Source: Bacteroidales bacterium
GTDB taxonomy: Bacteria; Bacteroidota; Bacteroidia; Bacteroidales; WCHB1-69
DNA length: 19,877 bases
Direction of reading: 5' to 3'
Assembly: GCA_016285615.1 (NCBI GenBank)
Contig: JAEERB010000031.1
Coordinates: 1 to 19,877, forward strand
The notes beneath the pieces are model-generated. The model had not been told where the DNA came from. It worked only from the letters and a program-made list of their open reading frames with translations, and did not search any database. Every line of letters starts with the position of its first letter. The stretch's first letter is position 1. The translations under genes and the position numbers were made by a program. Below, in pieces: positions 1 to 7,521 of the stretch.

Positions 1-93
1 TTCTGTGTGCAAAAATAAAAAACATCTGTAATCACAGCGCAAACTTTTGCAACCATATTTTATGTAATTTCGCAACCAAAATCAACCGCCACG

Positions 94-954
94 ATGAAGA
101 GACTGCTCCTCCTATTGTTAACCGTCGTATTGCTTTCCAGCTGCGCCACTCGTCGCACCGTGGCCTACCAGCAGCCAGCTGGCACCGTCAAGTTGATTTC
201 GTACAATATCCGCTTCGACAGCGACTACTCCCGACGCCTCGATGGCGCTAACGCGTGGGATTATCGCAAGGAATCCACCTTGAACATGATTGAGCAAGAG
301 GCTCCGTCGGCTTTCGGTCTGCAGGAGGCGATGGCCCATCAAGTACAATATATACAAAAGGCTTTTCCACAATACAAATATGTGGGCGTAGGCCGCGATG
401 ATGGCCGCAAAGCGGGCGAGTTTATGGCCATCTTCTACTTGAAAAAGCAATTCAAACTGCTGAACAGCGGCACCTCTTGGTTGAGCGAAACGCCCGAGCA
501 AGTCTCCAAAGGCTGGGATGCCGCCTGCAAACGAACAGTGACATGGGTACAACTGCAGGAGAAGAGTACGGGCAAGACCTTCTTCTATTTCAACACGCAC
601 TTGGACCACCTTGGCGATACAGCGCGCCGCGAGTCGGTGAAACTCATCGCCCGCCTCATTGACGAGAAGGTGCCTGCCGGCATGCCCGTCATCCTCGGCG
701 GCGACATGAACTCGAACATCGACAGCCCCATCTTCGCCCCGCTGGCTGACATCCATTTGCAAAACGCCCGCGAAGTGGCACCCACAACCGATCATCTGGC
801 CACCTTCAACGGCTTTGACACCGCCAGCACCATCATCGACCATTTCTTCCTCCGCGATGCTAAAGCAGTATCTTTCCGCACCAACACCACCAACTACGGA
901 GTGCCGTTTATCTCGGACCACTACCCGATACGGTTGATAATTAACAATTTATAA
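94..954 (+). CDS. Endonuclease/exonuclease/phosphatase-family lipoprotein
   Basis: Predicted membrane-anchored hydrolase of the EEP (DNase I-like) fold. Residues 1-17 form a lipoprotein signal: Lys-Arg, a Leu/Val-rich core, then LLSSC with the lipidated Cys at 17. The EEP motifs appear in order: YNIR (Asn39), GLQEA (Glu78), NTHLDH (His169), GGDMNS (Asp204, Asn206), IIDHFF (Asp249) and SDHYPI (Asp275, His276). These supply the metal site and the general-base His/Asp expected of an active enzyme. The fold covers nucleases, phosphodiesterases and sphingomyelinase-like enzymes, so the substrate cannot be read from sequence. At 286 residues it is a usual single-domain length. The last codons (Ile-Ile-Asn-Asn-Leu-stop) lie inside a 7-bp tandem repeat, so the extreme C-terminus appears to be repeat-derived. 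It is convergent with the EamA gene. The 93 bases upstream are AT-rich and show only a weak -7 match at 65-72. Confidence 0.9.
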   Translation: MKRLLLLLLTVVLLSSCATRRTVAYQQPAGTVKLISYNIRFDSDYSRRLDGANAWDYRKESTLNMIEQEAPSAFGLQEAMAHQVQYIQKAFPQYKYVGVGRDDGRKAGEFMAIFYLKKQFKLLNSGTSWLSETPEQVSKGWDAACKRTVTWVQLQEKSTGKTFFYFNTHLDHLGDTARRESVKLIARLIDEKVPAGMPVILGGDMNSNIDSPIFAPLADIHLQNAREVAPTTDHLATFNGFDTASTIIDHFFLRDAKAVSFRTNTTNYGVPFISDHYPIRLIINNL

Positions 955-970
955 TTTACAATTGATAATT
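936..970 (+). repeat. Degenerate 7-bp tandem array overlapping a stop codon
   Basis: Five consecutive 7-base units (936-942, 943-949, 950-956, 957-963, 964-970) fit the pattern NANAATT. Alternate units are more alike, so a 14-bp period is also visible. The array starts inside the last codons of the EEP lipoprotein gene, contains its TAA stop (952-954) and continues past it. It supplies TAA triplets in all three forward frames (938, 942, 952). Function is unknown. Confidence 0.75.
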
Positions 971-971
971 A

Positions 972-984
972 GGTTGAGGGGGCT
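972..984 (-). repeat. Short dispersed repeat, copy 1
   Basis: On the plus strand the 13 bases read GGTTGAGGGGGCT. They recur at 11093-11105 with one difference (T to C at the fourth base). In both places a TTTTG follows 8 to 11 bases later. Read on the minus strand, each copy lies downstream of a minus-strand gene (EamA here, endonuclease I at the other site), so it may be a 3'-flanking element. Two copies in 20 kb could still be chance. Confidence 0.4.
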
Positions 985-995
985 TCTGAATTTTG

Positions 996-1013
996 GACGC
1001 GATTCATCGCGTC
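996..1013. repeat. Palindromic REP-like hairpin between convergent genes
   Basis: GACGCGAT (996-1003) and ATCGCGTC (1006-1013) are perfect inverted repeats separated by TC. They form a GC-rich hairpin of about 7 bp with a TTCA loop. There is no T-run on either strand, so it is not a typical intrinsic terminator. It lies midway between the 3' ends of the EEP and EamA genes and directly adjoins the minus-strand heptamer array. It resembles repetitive extragenic palindromes. Confidence 0.65.
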
Positions 1014-1015
1014 TC

Positions 1016-1043
1016 AACATTTGTTTTCTAATCTTTGTTCTCC
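1016..1043 (-). repeat. Degenerate 7-bp tandem array at the 3' end of the EamA gene
   Basis: On the minus strand, four 7-base blocks (1043-1037, 1036-1030, 1029-1023, 1022-1016) read GGAGAAC, AAAGATT, AGAAAAC and AAATGTT. They span the last codons and the TAG stop of the transporter gene (1030-1028). The first unit is identical to one at 13677-13683. This is the least regular of the five arrays and is assigned mainly by its likeness to the others and its position. Confidence 0.45.
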
Positions 1044-1927
1044 TTATTTCCCACCACCATAAAAAGAATGGCTCCGATACACAAGAGCACACCTACAATG
1101 ATGGGCAATGTCAGCGGCTCGCCAAAAGCCGCCACTCCTATTGCGATGGCAGTAATAGGCTCAAAGGAGCCCAGAATGGCCGTGCGTGTCGCCCCTATCA
1201 GACGGGTTGAAACCGCCAGCATAAGTAAGGAAATGGTTGTCGGGAAAATAGCCAACCCCAGCAGGTTGAGCCAGCACTGCCAGCCCACAATGCCTTCCAT
1301 CAAGCCCTCGCCACGCACACATTGCGCACCCAAGAAAAGCAAAGCCCCCACGGCCAAGGCGTAAAAGGTGATGGCATGCGCCGACACATCGCTGATGCGC
1401 TTCGTTTTGTTCACAATCACTAAGTAAAACGAATAACTCAGCGCCGACAAGACAGCCAAAATCACACCCACCCAGTTCAAGACCACATTACCACTCGGAG
1501 TGCACATCACAAAAACACCTGCCACCGTCACCCCCACCGACACCCATGTTGACCAGTTGGCGCGCTCTTTCAGGAAGAGCAATATCAACGGGATGAAAAT
1601 GGGATAGGTATAAACCAGCGTCGTGGCCAGGCCAGAAGGGATAAAGTGATACGATTCGAAGAGAAATATGCTGCTACAGCCAAAGAGAATTCCCAGCACC
1701 AACATCCATACATACTGCGCACCTTGCAAGCGGAAACGCTCCTGCTTGATGAGCATCCAAACGACGATGATAGCCAGCGAGATGAAATAGCGGAAAAAGA
1801 GCATGGACGGCACCGACACGCCCGCCTCCAGCAAGGGCTTGCCGAAGAGCGGATTAAGACCGTAAGCCACTCCCGAGGCAATACCTGCCGCAAAACCTAC
1901 CACTGTGTTTTTAACACCCGACTGCAT
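1028..1927 (-). CDS. EamA/DMT-family inner-membrane transporter
   Basis: Predicted drug/metabolite transporter superfamily permease with ten hydrophobic segments. It comprises two EamA repeats, about residues 9-142 and 152-293. The second repeat has the family-typical stretch ILGSFEPITAIAIG near 251-264, and the first has the Glu-Ser-Tyr region near 91-93 and the TLVYTYPI segment. Substrates in this family range from amino acids to metabolites, and nothing here narrows that. The frame is open to a GTG at 1954, but that codon lies inside the rplU-rpmA terminator stem. The ATG at 1927 gives a 299-residue protein with a short polar N-terminus and is chosen here. No promoter is evident in the short gap, so expression may depend on read-through or on a signal inside rpmA. 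The last codons and stop overlap a 7-bp repeat array. Confidence 0.88.
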   Translation of the reverse strand: MQSGVKNTVVGFAAGIASGVAYGLNPLFGKPLLEAGVSVPSMLFFRYFISLAIIVVWMLIKQERFRLQGAQYVWMLVLGILFGCSSIFLFESYHFIPSGLATTLVYTYPIFIPLILLFLKERANWSTWVSVGVTVAGVFVMCTPSGNVVLNWVGVILAVLSALSYSFYLVIVNKTKRISDVSAHAITFYALAVGALLFLGAQCVRGEGLMEGIVGWQCWLNLLGLAIFPTTISLLMLAVSTRLIGATRTAILGSFEPITAIAIGVAAFGEPLTLPIIVGVLLCIGAILFMVVGNKENKD

Positions 1928-1942
1928 GCTGCACTGCTTAAC

Positions 1943-1971
1943 AAAAAAAGCCACTCGAATGAGCGGCTTTT
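1943..1971 (-). terminator. Rho-independent terminator of rplU-rpmA
   Basis: Read on the minus strand, AAAAGCCGCTC (1971-1961) pairs with GAGTGGCTTTT (1956-1946) around the loop ATTC. This gives an 11-bp stem with one G-U pair, and a seven-T run ends at 1943. It lies about 20 bases after the rpmA stop. On the plus strand the same position is an A/C mismatch, so the structure favours minus-strand termination. Confidence 0.85.
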
Positions 1972-1992
1972 CTATACTATCAAAAAGACGGG

Positions 1993-2262
1993 TTATGCCT
2001 CTGCTTCTGCAACAGGATCTACAGAAACGAAAGACTTGCCGCCTCTTTTTTTCTTGAATTGAACAGTTCCGTCAACCAATGCGAACAGGGTGTGATCTTT
2101 ACCCATGCCTACATTGTTACCGGGGTTGTGAACAGTACCTCTCTGACGGATGATGATGTTGCCGGCCTTGGCGAATTGGCCGCCAAAAATTTTAACGCCT
2201 AACCGTTTGCTTTCGGATTCACGACCGTTCTGTGAACTACCGACACCTTTTTTATGAGCCAT
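1993..2262 (-). CDS. rpmA: 50S ribosomal protein L27
   Basis: Large-subunit ribosomal protein bL27, whose N-terminus reaches towards the peptidyl-transferase centre. The 89-residue product begins [14 protein letters not shown], the canonical bL27 N-terminus without a cleavable extension. It contains the conserved [22 protein letters not shown] core (residues about 27-48) and [19 protein letters not shown] basic stretch (KKKRGGK) and a short acidic-alanine tail follow. It is 31 bases downstream of rplU, and the pair is transcribed from a promoter at 2643-2671 and closed by the terminator at 1943-1971. The rplU-rpmA pairing is nearly universal in bacteria. Confidence 0.98.
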   Translation of the reverse strand: MAHKKGVGSSQNGRESESKRLGVKIFGGQFAKAGNIIIRQRGTVHNPGNNVGMGKDHTLFALVDGTVQFKKKRGGKSFVSVDPVAEAEA

Positions 2263-2293
2263 AACTTTTTAATTTTACTCGTTAATAATCTAA

Positions 2294-2605
2294 TTAAGCA
2301 TTAATGCTGTTAATTTGAATAGAGGTCAGATACTGACGGTGACCGTTCATTTTCTGATAACCTTTTCTTCTTTTCTTCTTGAAAACAAGAACTTTTTCAC
2401 CTTTGAGGTGATTCAATACGGTGGCGGTCACTTCAGCACCTTTAATGGTGGGAGTTCCAACTTTAATGTTGCCACTGTCTTCTACAAGCATGACGCGGTC
2501 GAACTTAACTTGCGACCCTTCTTCAGCTTTTAGGCGATGAACAAAGACTTTCTGGTCTTTTTCAATCTTAAATTGTTGCCCTGCTATTTCTACGATTGCG
2601 TACAT
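2294..2605 (-). CDS. rplU: 50S ribosomal protein L21
   Basis: Large-subunit ribosomal protein bL21, which binds 23S rRNA in the early assembling subunit. The 103 residues start MYAIVEIAGQQFKIEKDQ and end in the basic signature VLVFKKKRRKGYQKMNGHRQ followed by YLTSIQI, both diagnostic of the family. Length is normal. It is the first gene of the rplU-rpmA operon. The leader from the predicted start site is only about 30 bases, which leaves little room for a structured autoregulatory leader. Confidence 0.98.
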   Translation of the reverse strand: MYAIVEIAGQQFKIEKDQKVFVHRLKAEEGSQVKFDRVMLVEDSGNIKVGTPTIKGAEVTATVLNHLKGEKVLVFKKKRRKGYQKMNGHRQYLTSIQINSINA

Positions 2606-2642
2606 TGTGAATTGATTTTATGGTTTATAATTTTTGAGGGTG

Positions 2643-2671
2643 CAAAATTACAAAAAAAATCAAATACACAA
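2643..2671 (-). promoter_or_regulatory. Bacteroidales-type promoter for rplU-rpmA
   Basis: On the minus strand the -7 box TAATTTTG (2650-2643) fits TAnnTTTG exactly. A TTG (2671-2669) lies 18 bases upstream, at the position of the -33 element. It is the best two-part promoter match in the window and lies 38 bases before the rplU start. Confidence 0.7.
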
Positions 2672-2749
2672 CATGTAAAATAATTTTCTTTAAACATTTG
2701 CGTTTTGTACAAGTCAAATTAACTCTACAAAATCAAAAATCGCACTATC

Positions 2750-4135
2750 ATGAACGCAAAAAAAATCATTAATCTACTGTTTATCAGTGCACTAATCTTC
2801 ACTTGCACATCTCTTAACGCACAATCATCCGCTCCCATCGATTTCACCCAAGCAGCCGAAAAATCGGTCCATGCTGTGGTACATATCCAAACCGAGTTTG
2901 AAAGAAAGAACTCCGTTTGGGATGATTTTTTCGGAGGAAATTGGGAGGATTTCTTTGATTTCGGCTTCCAGCGAAAAGACAAATACCCCATCACCGCATC
3001 GGGCTCCGGCGTCATCATCTCGGAGGACGGCTACATTGTAACCAACAACCATGTGGTGGAAGACGCCAACCGTATCACCGTCACCCTCAACGACAAGCGT
3101 GAATACGAAGGCACCATTGTCGGTACTGACAAAGTGACCGACTTGGCACTTATTAAAATTAATGACAGCAAACTGCCTTATCTCTCGTTCGGCAATTCCG
3201 ACAATGTAAAAATCGGCGAATGGGTGCTGGCTGTGGGCAATCCCTTCAACCTCACCTCTACGGTCACCGCGGGTATTGTCAGCGCCAAGGCACGTAACCT
3301 CAGCATCTTGGGCGGCAACTCCACTATCGAGTCGTTCATCCAGACCGATGCGGCCGTCAACCGTGGCAACAGCGGCGGCGCCCTGGTCAACACCTCAGGC
3401 GAACTGATTGGCATCAACTCGGCTATCGCCTCGGGCAACGGCTACTATACAGGCTACTCGTTTGCTATTCCCTCCAACATCGCCAAGAAAGTGGTGGGCG
3501 ACCTCAAGACCTACGGCAAAGTGCAATATGCCTACCTGGGTGTTAATATTGTAGAGATTGACGCCTCCAAAGCCGAAGAGCTGGGCCTTGACGAAATCAA
3601 GGGCATCTACATCGGCTCGGTACAAGATGGCTCGGCAGCCGAAAAGAGCGGCATGAAAGCGGGCGACATCCTGCGCGCCATCGACGGCTTCGAGACCAAC
3701 TCCATGTCGGAAGTGCGCGAAATTCTGGCCCAACGGTCGCCTGGCGACATTGTCAAAGCCAAAATCCTCCGCAACGGCCAAATCATCTACCTCGATGTGG
3801 AACTGCTCAACAACACCGGCAATACCGAAGTGGCAACCGGCTACAGTGCCGACATTGAGAACCTGTTCAACGCCACCTTCTCCGACTTGAGCAAAGCCGA
3901 CCTGTCGAAATACAAAATCGACGGCGGTGTCAAGGTGGTCTCCATCTCCCAAGGTGCGCTGAAGAACTCCGGCATCAAAGAGGGCTTCATCATCACAGGC
4001 GTTAACCACACGACTGTCAACTCGGTGGAAGACATGCGTCAGGCCGTGGCAGAAAATGACAGCGAATACATCACCCTGATTGGCTTCTATAGCAACAAAT
4101 ACTCGCAGTATAGTTACACTTTCCAATTACCTTAA
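2750..4135 (+). CDS. Periplasmic HtrA/DegP-type serine protease
   Basis: Predicted periplasmic protease/chaperone that degrades or holds misfolded envelope proteins. A signal peptide (residues 1-25, ending LNAQ) is followed by a trypsin-like domain. The catalytic triad is visible: His101 in TNNHVV, Asp131 in VTDLALIKI and Ser208 in RGNSGGALV. Two PDZ domains follow, about 262-350 (YLGVNIVEI...) and 385-450. The segment at about 53-80, rich in Phe/Trp/Asp, matches the flexible LA-loop region of Do-type proteases. At 461 residues it has the usual two-PDZ length. The second PDZ domain ends close to the C-terminus. The start is the first ATG before the signal peptide. The gene is divergent from rplU across 144 bases, and no clear -7 box was seen on the plus strand there. 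Whether it is the DegP, DegQ or DegS functional type cannot be decided, although the cleavable signal and two PDZ domains disfavour DegS. Confidence 0.95.
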   Translation: MNAKKIINLLFISALIFTCTSLNAQSSAPIDFTQAAEKSVHAVVHIQTEFERKNSVWDDFFGGNWEDFFDFGFQRKDKYPITASGSGVIISEDGYIVTNNHVVEDANRITVTLNDKREYEGTIVGTDKVTDLALIKINDSKLPYLSFGNSDNVKIGEWVLAVGNPFNLTSTVTAGIVSAKARNLSILGGNSTIESFIQTDAAVNRGNSGGALVNTSGELIGINSAIASGNGYYTGYSFAIPSNIAKKVVGDLKTYGKVQYAYLGVNIVEIDASKAEELGLDEIKGIYIGSVQDGSAAEKSGMKAGDILRAIDGFETNSMSEVREILAQRSPGDIVKAKILRNGQIIYLDVELLNNTGNTEVATGYSADIENLFNATFSDLSKADLSKYKIDGGVKVVSISQGALKNSGIKEGFIITGVNHTTVNSVEDMRQAVAENDSEYITLIGFYSNKYSQYSYTFQLP

Positions 4136-4141
4136 AAAAGC

Positions 4142-4157
4142 TGGCACGATTTTTGTA
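4142..4157 (+). promoter_or_regulatory. Sigma-54-like promoter upstream of the primary sigma factor gene
   Basis: TGGCACG (4142-4148), four bases, then TTGTA (4153-4157) matches the sigma-54 -24/-12 consensus TGGCACG-N4-TTGCA except for C to T in the -12 dinucleotide. The GG to GT distance is 12, the required spacing. It lies 63 bases before the ATG, giving a predicted leader of about 50 bases. No bona fide TAnnTTTG box was seen in this gap; TACCTTTT at 4184-4191 is the nearest. Confidence 0.45.
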
Positions 4158-4220
4158 CAGAAGAGACATCTGCATTTCTCAACTACCTTTTATTATAATT
4201 ACTGACAACAAAACCATACC

Positions 4221-5078
4221 ATGAGACAATTAAAAATATCCAAATCCATTACCAACCGCGACACCGCCTCGCTTGACCGATACCTGTCAGATATTGGCAA
4301 AGAAGGCATGATCTCCCCGGAAGAGGAGGCCGAACTGGCGCGTCGCATCAAGGCCGGCGACAAAGAAGCGTTGGACAAGCTGACAAAGACCAACCTGCGC
4401 TTTGTTGTTTCTGTCGCCAAACAATATCAGAACCAGGGCATTAGCCTGCCCGACCTCATCAACGAGGGCAACATGGGCCTCATCAAAGCCGCACAGCGTT
4501 TCGATGAAACGCGTGGTTTCAAGTTCATCTCCTACGCCGTTTGGTGGATACGCCAGGCCATTCTGCAAGCCATCGCCGACCAGTCGCGCATTGTGCGTCT
4601 GCCCCTCAACCAAGTAGGCCTCGTCAACAAAATCAAAAAAGAGATTGCCCGCCTGGAGCAGGAGTTGCAGCGTGCCCCCACCTTGAAGGAAATCGCTGAG
4701 GCTGTAGATCTTCCCGAATACAAGGTTTCTGAGATTCTCAAATACAACAGCCACACCCAATCTATCGACTCGCCCATCTCACCCGATGAGGACACCCAAT
4801 TCATCGACGTTTTTGTCAATGAGGACGCTGACGGCACTGACACCACCCTGATGCAAGAGTCGATATCGACGGAGGTCAACTCGCTGCTCTCAACACTCTC
4901 TCCCAAAGACAGCGAAGTACTACGTCTCTACTACGGAATCAATGCCTCACACGAATACACTATGGACGAAATCGGCGACCGCTGTGGACTCAGCCGCGAC
5001 CAAGTTCGTCTGATCAAAGAAAGAGCTCTCAAAAAACTGCGTCACGAAACCCGAAACAATCATTATCAGCTTAATTAG
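4221..5078 (+). CDS. rpoD: Primary RNA polymerase sigma factor (sigma-70 family)
   Basis: Housekeeping sigma subunit directing RNA polymerase to vegetative promoters. The 285 residues begin [22 protein letters not shown], the characteristic start of Bacteroidota primary sigma factors, which lack region 1.1. Region 1.2 is at about 15-45. Region 2 includes [36 protein letters not shown] and [19 protein letters not shown]. Region 3 includes [10 protein letters not shown] and the [13 protein letters not shown] helices. Region 4.2 is the helix-turn-helix [24 protein letters not shown] near 250-273. Its gap from the protease gene holds a sigma-54-like motif. The TetR-like gene follows after only 9 bases, suggesting co-transcription. 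Confidence 0.96.
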   Translation: MRQLKISKSITNRDTASLDRYLSDIGKEGMISPEEEAELARRIKAGDKEALDKLTKTNLRFVVSVAKQYQNQGISLPDLINEGNMGLIKAAQRFDETRGFKFISYAVWWIRQAILQAIADQSRIVRLPLNQVGLVNKIKKEIARLEQELQRAPTLKEIAEAVDLPEYKVSEILKYNSHTQSIDSPISPDEDTQFIDVFVNEDADGTDTTLMQESISTEVNSLLSTLSPKDSEVLRLYYGINASHEYTMDEIGDRCGLSRDQVRLIKERALKKLRHETRNNHYQLN

Positions 5079-5087
5079 AACGCCGTT

Positions 5088-5669
5088 ATGAACCTATCTG
5101 CCAACCAGCAACAGAAATTAGAGAAATTGTTTGCCTTCATCAAAGACAATGGCTTCCATCAAACCATGGAAGGCATTGCCGCAGGTATCAATGTAACACC
5201 TAAAACCCTATTCAACCGATACCAGAACAAGGAAAACATGGAAGAACAAGTGCAGAGATATTGGTGCGACAAATTTTGGGACCGCTTCAAGGCAAAGCAG
5301 AAATTCTGCAACAACGCCATTGAAGAACTCGTCCTCCTCTCTTTCGAACTCAGCCAAAGCCACGATGAAGAATTTCATTTCTTCGACCGCGAATTCAAAA
5401 TTGAAACGATGCTCAAAGAAGGCATCTCCCCCATCTTCTCCAACCATACCAACTCCATCATCACTGCGGGCATAGAAAAAGGATTCTTCCACAACCACCC
5501 CGCTCCCAACCAATATACCGACTACTATCTTTTCAACATTTGCACGCTATTCATTAACAGAAGTTTCAAACCCGATTTGCTTCGATATATTTTTGTATCT
5601 TTGCTCACTGATTATGGCAAAGCCGTTTTCAGCGAAATCAATTTGGACTCGCTTGCCGGAGAAAACTAA
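5088..5669 (+). CDS. TetR-family transcriptional regulator
   Basis: Predicted DNA-binding regulator. Residues 10-55 match the TetR N-terminal domain: a first helix (KLEKLFAFIKDNGF), then the helix-turn-helix TMEGIAAGINVTPKTLFNRY (26-45) and NKENM. The remaining 140 residues are helical and presumably bind a ligand or form the dimer. They resemble nothing I can name. Length (193) is typical. It starts 9 bases after rpoD and is probably in its transcript. A -7-like box near its 3' end (5596) could drive the next gene. Targets are unknown; the neighbouring secreted EEP gene is a possible target by position only. Confidence 0.8.
   Translation: MNLSANQQQKLEKLFAFIKDNGFHQTMEGIAAGINVTPKTLFNRYQNKENMEEQVQRYWCDKFWDRFKAKQKFCNNAIEELVLLSFELSQSHDEEFHFFDREFKIETMLKEGISPIFSNHTNSIITAGIEKGFFHNHPAPNQYTDYYLFNICTLFINRSFKPDLLRYIFVSLLTDYGKAVFSEINLDSLAGEN
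5596..5603 (+). promoter_or_regulatory. Possible internal promoter for the T9SS EEP gene
   Basis: TATCTTTG is an exact TAnnTTTG match inside the 3' end of the TetR gene, 104 bases before the next ATG. A TTTG lies 16 bases upstream (5576-5579), shorter than the usual 19-20. This is weak evidence on its own. Confidence 0.3.
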
Positions 5670-5707
5670 TCCAGCAACTGAGTTTTCACAAAAATATACC
5701 CCTGCCG

Positions 5708-7006
5708 ATGAAAAAATTAGCGGTTTTATCCTTGTGCCTCGCCTTCACCTTGATGGCGCTCATCCCCACATACTTACATGCAGACACCATCCGCATGATG
5801 CAGTACAACCTGATGTATTACACCACCCAGGGTCCCGAAGGTTGTGACGATATTTCCAACAATCTGGCGGCGAAAGATGCGGCCATGAAAAAAATCATCA
5901 AGTATGTACAACCCGATGTGCTATGTGTCAACGAAATAGGGAAAAGTGACGACTATGCCCAACGGCTGTTGAACAACACGCTGAACGTGGATGGCGTCAA
6001 CTATTACGCCACCTGCCCGACAACATCCAGCTCAAGTTCTTATATCACAACCGGCAACCGCCTGTTTTATAACACAAAGAAGTTAGGCTATCACAGCAGC
6101 TCTTACATTCCCACTTCCGTAGCTTACATCAACGCCTACAAGATGTACTACAAGACCAACCGGTTGGCGGCCGGCGACACCATTTTCACCACCTTCTATG
6201 TGCTGCATCTCAAGGCTGGCAGCAGCGAGAGCAACGCCACAACCCGCCTCACACAGGCGCAAGCGCTCATGTCGCGCATCAGTGCAGGCAAAGCGGGCAA
6301 CTTTGTGCTGTCGGGCGACTTCAACATCTACGGAGCATCCGAACAGGCTTACCAGCACATCACCCACTACAGCAACAGCCTATATCGCTTCTGCGACCCC
6401 ATCAGCCGCGAGGAAGAGTGGCACGCAAACCGCAACTGCGCCAGCATCCACACGCAATCCACGCACAGCTGGGGCGACTGCTTTGCCGGGGGCGGCTTGG
6501 ACGACCGTTTCGACTTCATCCTCGTATCGCCCTACATCCTCTACGGCAGCCAGAAAGTGCAATCCATCAACAGCTCGTACCACGCTGTAGGACAGGACGG
6601 TAACCGATACAATGGAGATGTGAACTCTCCTTACAACAATGCCGTGCCCGAAGAGATTGCCGAGGCGTTGTACACCATGTCGGACCACCTGCCCGTGGTG
6701 CTCGACTTCAACATCAAAACCACGACCGGCATCGACGAGTATGTTTCCAGTCACTCGGTACTGGCCAACGTTGTCAACCCCGTTCGCGATAACAAACTGG
6801 AACTGAACATCTTCAGCGACAACGAAAGAGCCCTGACATTCCGCCTTTACACCACCGACGGCCGACTGATCACCACTTTTGCCGAGCCCGTGCACAAAGG
6901 CGAAAACAGAATCACCAAAGAGTTCCCCTACTCCCCGTCACTCTATTTTCTGCAAATCTTAGACGGCCAAAAACAGGTCATTACCAAAAAGATTGCCAAG
7001 TTCTAG
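5708..7006 (+). CDS. Secreted EEP-family hydrolase with T9SS type A sorting domain
   Basis: Predicted exported nuclease- or phosphodiesterase-like enzyme. It has a signal peptide (residues 1-25, ending LHA-D), an EEP domain at about 26-336 and a C-terminal T9SS type A domain at about 350-432. EEP motifs: MQYNLMYY (Asn34), CVNEIG (Glu76), LHLKAGS (His167), LSGDFNIYG (Asp204, Asn206), LDDRFDFIL (Asp266, Asp269) and MSDHLPV (Asp326, His327). All metal and catalytic positions are kept. The sorting domain has NPVRDNKLELNIFSD, a TTDGRLITTF strand and the final QKQVITKKIAKF, typical of cargo passed through the outer membrane by the type IX system. Substrate is uncertain, with extracellular DNA or RNA as candidates. 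It differs from the EEP lipoprotein at 94-954 in having no lipobox. It starts 38 bases after the TetR-like gene. Confidence 0.88.
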   Translation: MKKLAVLSLCLAFTLMALIPTYLHADTIRMMQYNLMYYTTQGPEGCDDISNNLAAKDAAMKKIIKYVQPDVLCVNEIGKSDDYAQRLLNNTLNVDGVNYYATCPTTSSSSSYITTGNRLFYNTKKLGYHSSSYIPTSVAYINAYKMYYKTNRLAAGDTIFTTFYVLHLKAGSSESNATTRLTQAQALMSRISAGKAGNFVLSGDFNIYGASEQAYQHITHYSNSLYRFCDPISREEEWHANRNCASIHTQSTHSWGDCFAGGGLDDRFDFILVSPYILYGSQKVQSINSSYHAVGQDGNRYNGDVNSPYNNAVPEEIAEALYTMSDHLPVVLDFNIKTTTGIDEYVSSHSVLANVVNPVRDNKLELNIFSDNERALTFRLYTTDGRLITTFAEPVHKGENRITKEFPYSPSLYFLQILDGQKQVITKKIAKF

Positions 7007-7089
7007 TTACCTGAAACTTAGAGCCAAGCCCATTACGTTGAATTATGTTCCGACAGCTAAAAATCGGGGCAAGTAATCATTATTTTTAT

Positions 7090-7097
7090 TATCTTTG
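7090..7097 (+). promoter_or_regulatory. -7 box of the dksA-lspA promoter
   Basis: TATCTTTG matches TAnnTTTG exactly, 31 bases before the ATG of the DksA-like gene. No clear -33 TTTG is present at the right distance. The surrounding 122-base gap is AT-rich and holds nothing else recognised. Confidence 0.55.
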
Positions 7098-7128
7098 CAG
7101 ACTTATATAATCATAAAAATATAGAGAT

Positions 7129-7518
7129 ATGGCAGAAGAAGAAAAAATAATGCGTTATTCAGACGAAGAGCTGGAAGAATTCAGAGTACTTATAGAATCC
7201 AAGATTGCTGAGGCCAAGAAGGGATTGGAAGTTTATATGAACGCTTACAACAACAGCGGCAACGACACGTTGGACACCTCCCCCACCTTCAAGAATCTGG
7301 AAGAAGGCAACCAAGTGCTGTCGAAAGAAGAGAACAGTCGACTGGCCGCCCGTCTGAACAAATATATCCAGAACTTGGAAGCTGCGCTCATCCGTATCGA
7401 GAACAAGACCTACGGCATTTGCCGTGTTACCGGCAAGCTTATCCCTAAGGAAAGACTCAGAAGCGTGCCTCACGCCACTTTGAGTTTTGATGCAAAAGTC
7501 AGTGAAAAAAAGAAATAG
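7129..7518 (+). CDS. TraR/DksA-family protein lacking the zinc-finger cysteines
   Basis: Small coiled-coil protein of the DksA/TraR family, whose members enter the RNA polymerase secondary channel and modulate initiation. Residues 11-92 form a charged helical hairpin. The C-terminal globular part has YGICRVTGKLIPKERL (95-110) and VPHATLSFDAK. In zinc-containing members this region holds a four-Cys finger. Here only Cys98 remains, replaced elsewhere by Val-Thr and other residues, so a zinc finger cannot form. This is the form I associate with Bacteroidota. At 129 residues the length is typical. It is three bases upstream of lspA and almost certainly co-transcribed with it. Whether it responds to ppGpp as classical DksA does is not shown by the sequence. 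Confidence 0.88.
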   Translation: MAEEEKIMRYSDEELEEFRVLIESKIAEAKKGLEVYMNAYNNSGNDTLDTSPTFKNLEEGNQVLSKEENSRLAARLNKYIQNLEAALIRIENKTYGICRVTGKLIPKERLRSVPHATLSFDAKVSEKKK

Positions 7519-7521
7519 CAG

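Noticed and set aside
46..72. Possible promoter of the EEP lipoprotein gene (TTTG at 46-49, TAATTTCG at 65-72)
   Set aside because: One mismatch in the -7 box and only 15 bases of spacing; not strong enough to annotate.
118..921. Long open frame on the minus strand across the EEP lipoprotein gene
   Set aside because: It is antisense to a gene with a full set of catalytic motifs; its translation is low in hydrophobic pattern and matches no family. Codon bias produces such shadows.
2606..2749. Plus-strand promoter for the HtrA gene
   Set aside because: Only imperfect boxes such as TAATTTTC at 2681-2688 without a -33 element; nothing convincing.
3395..4126. 243-codon minus-strand frame in the protease gene
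   Set aside because: Antisense shadow; the plus-strand product has the intact catalytic triad and PDZ domains.
7007..7128. Terminator or small RNA between the T9SS EEP gene and the dksA-like gene
   Set aside because: Only a 4-bp CCGA/TCGG pairing was seen, too weak to support a structure.
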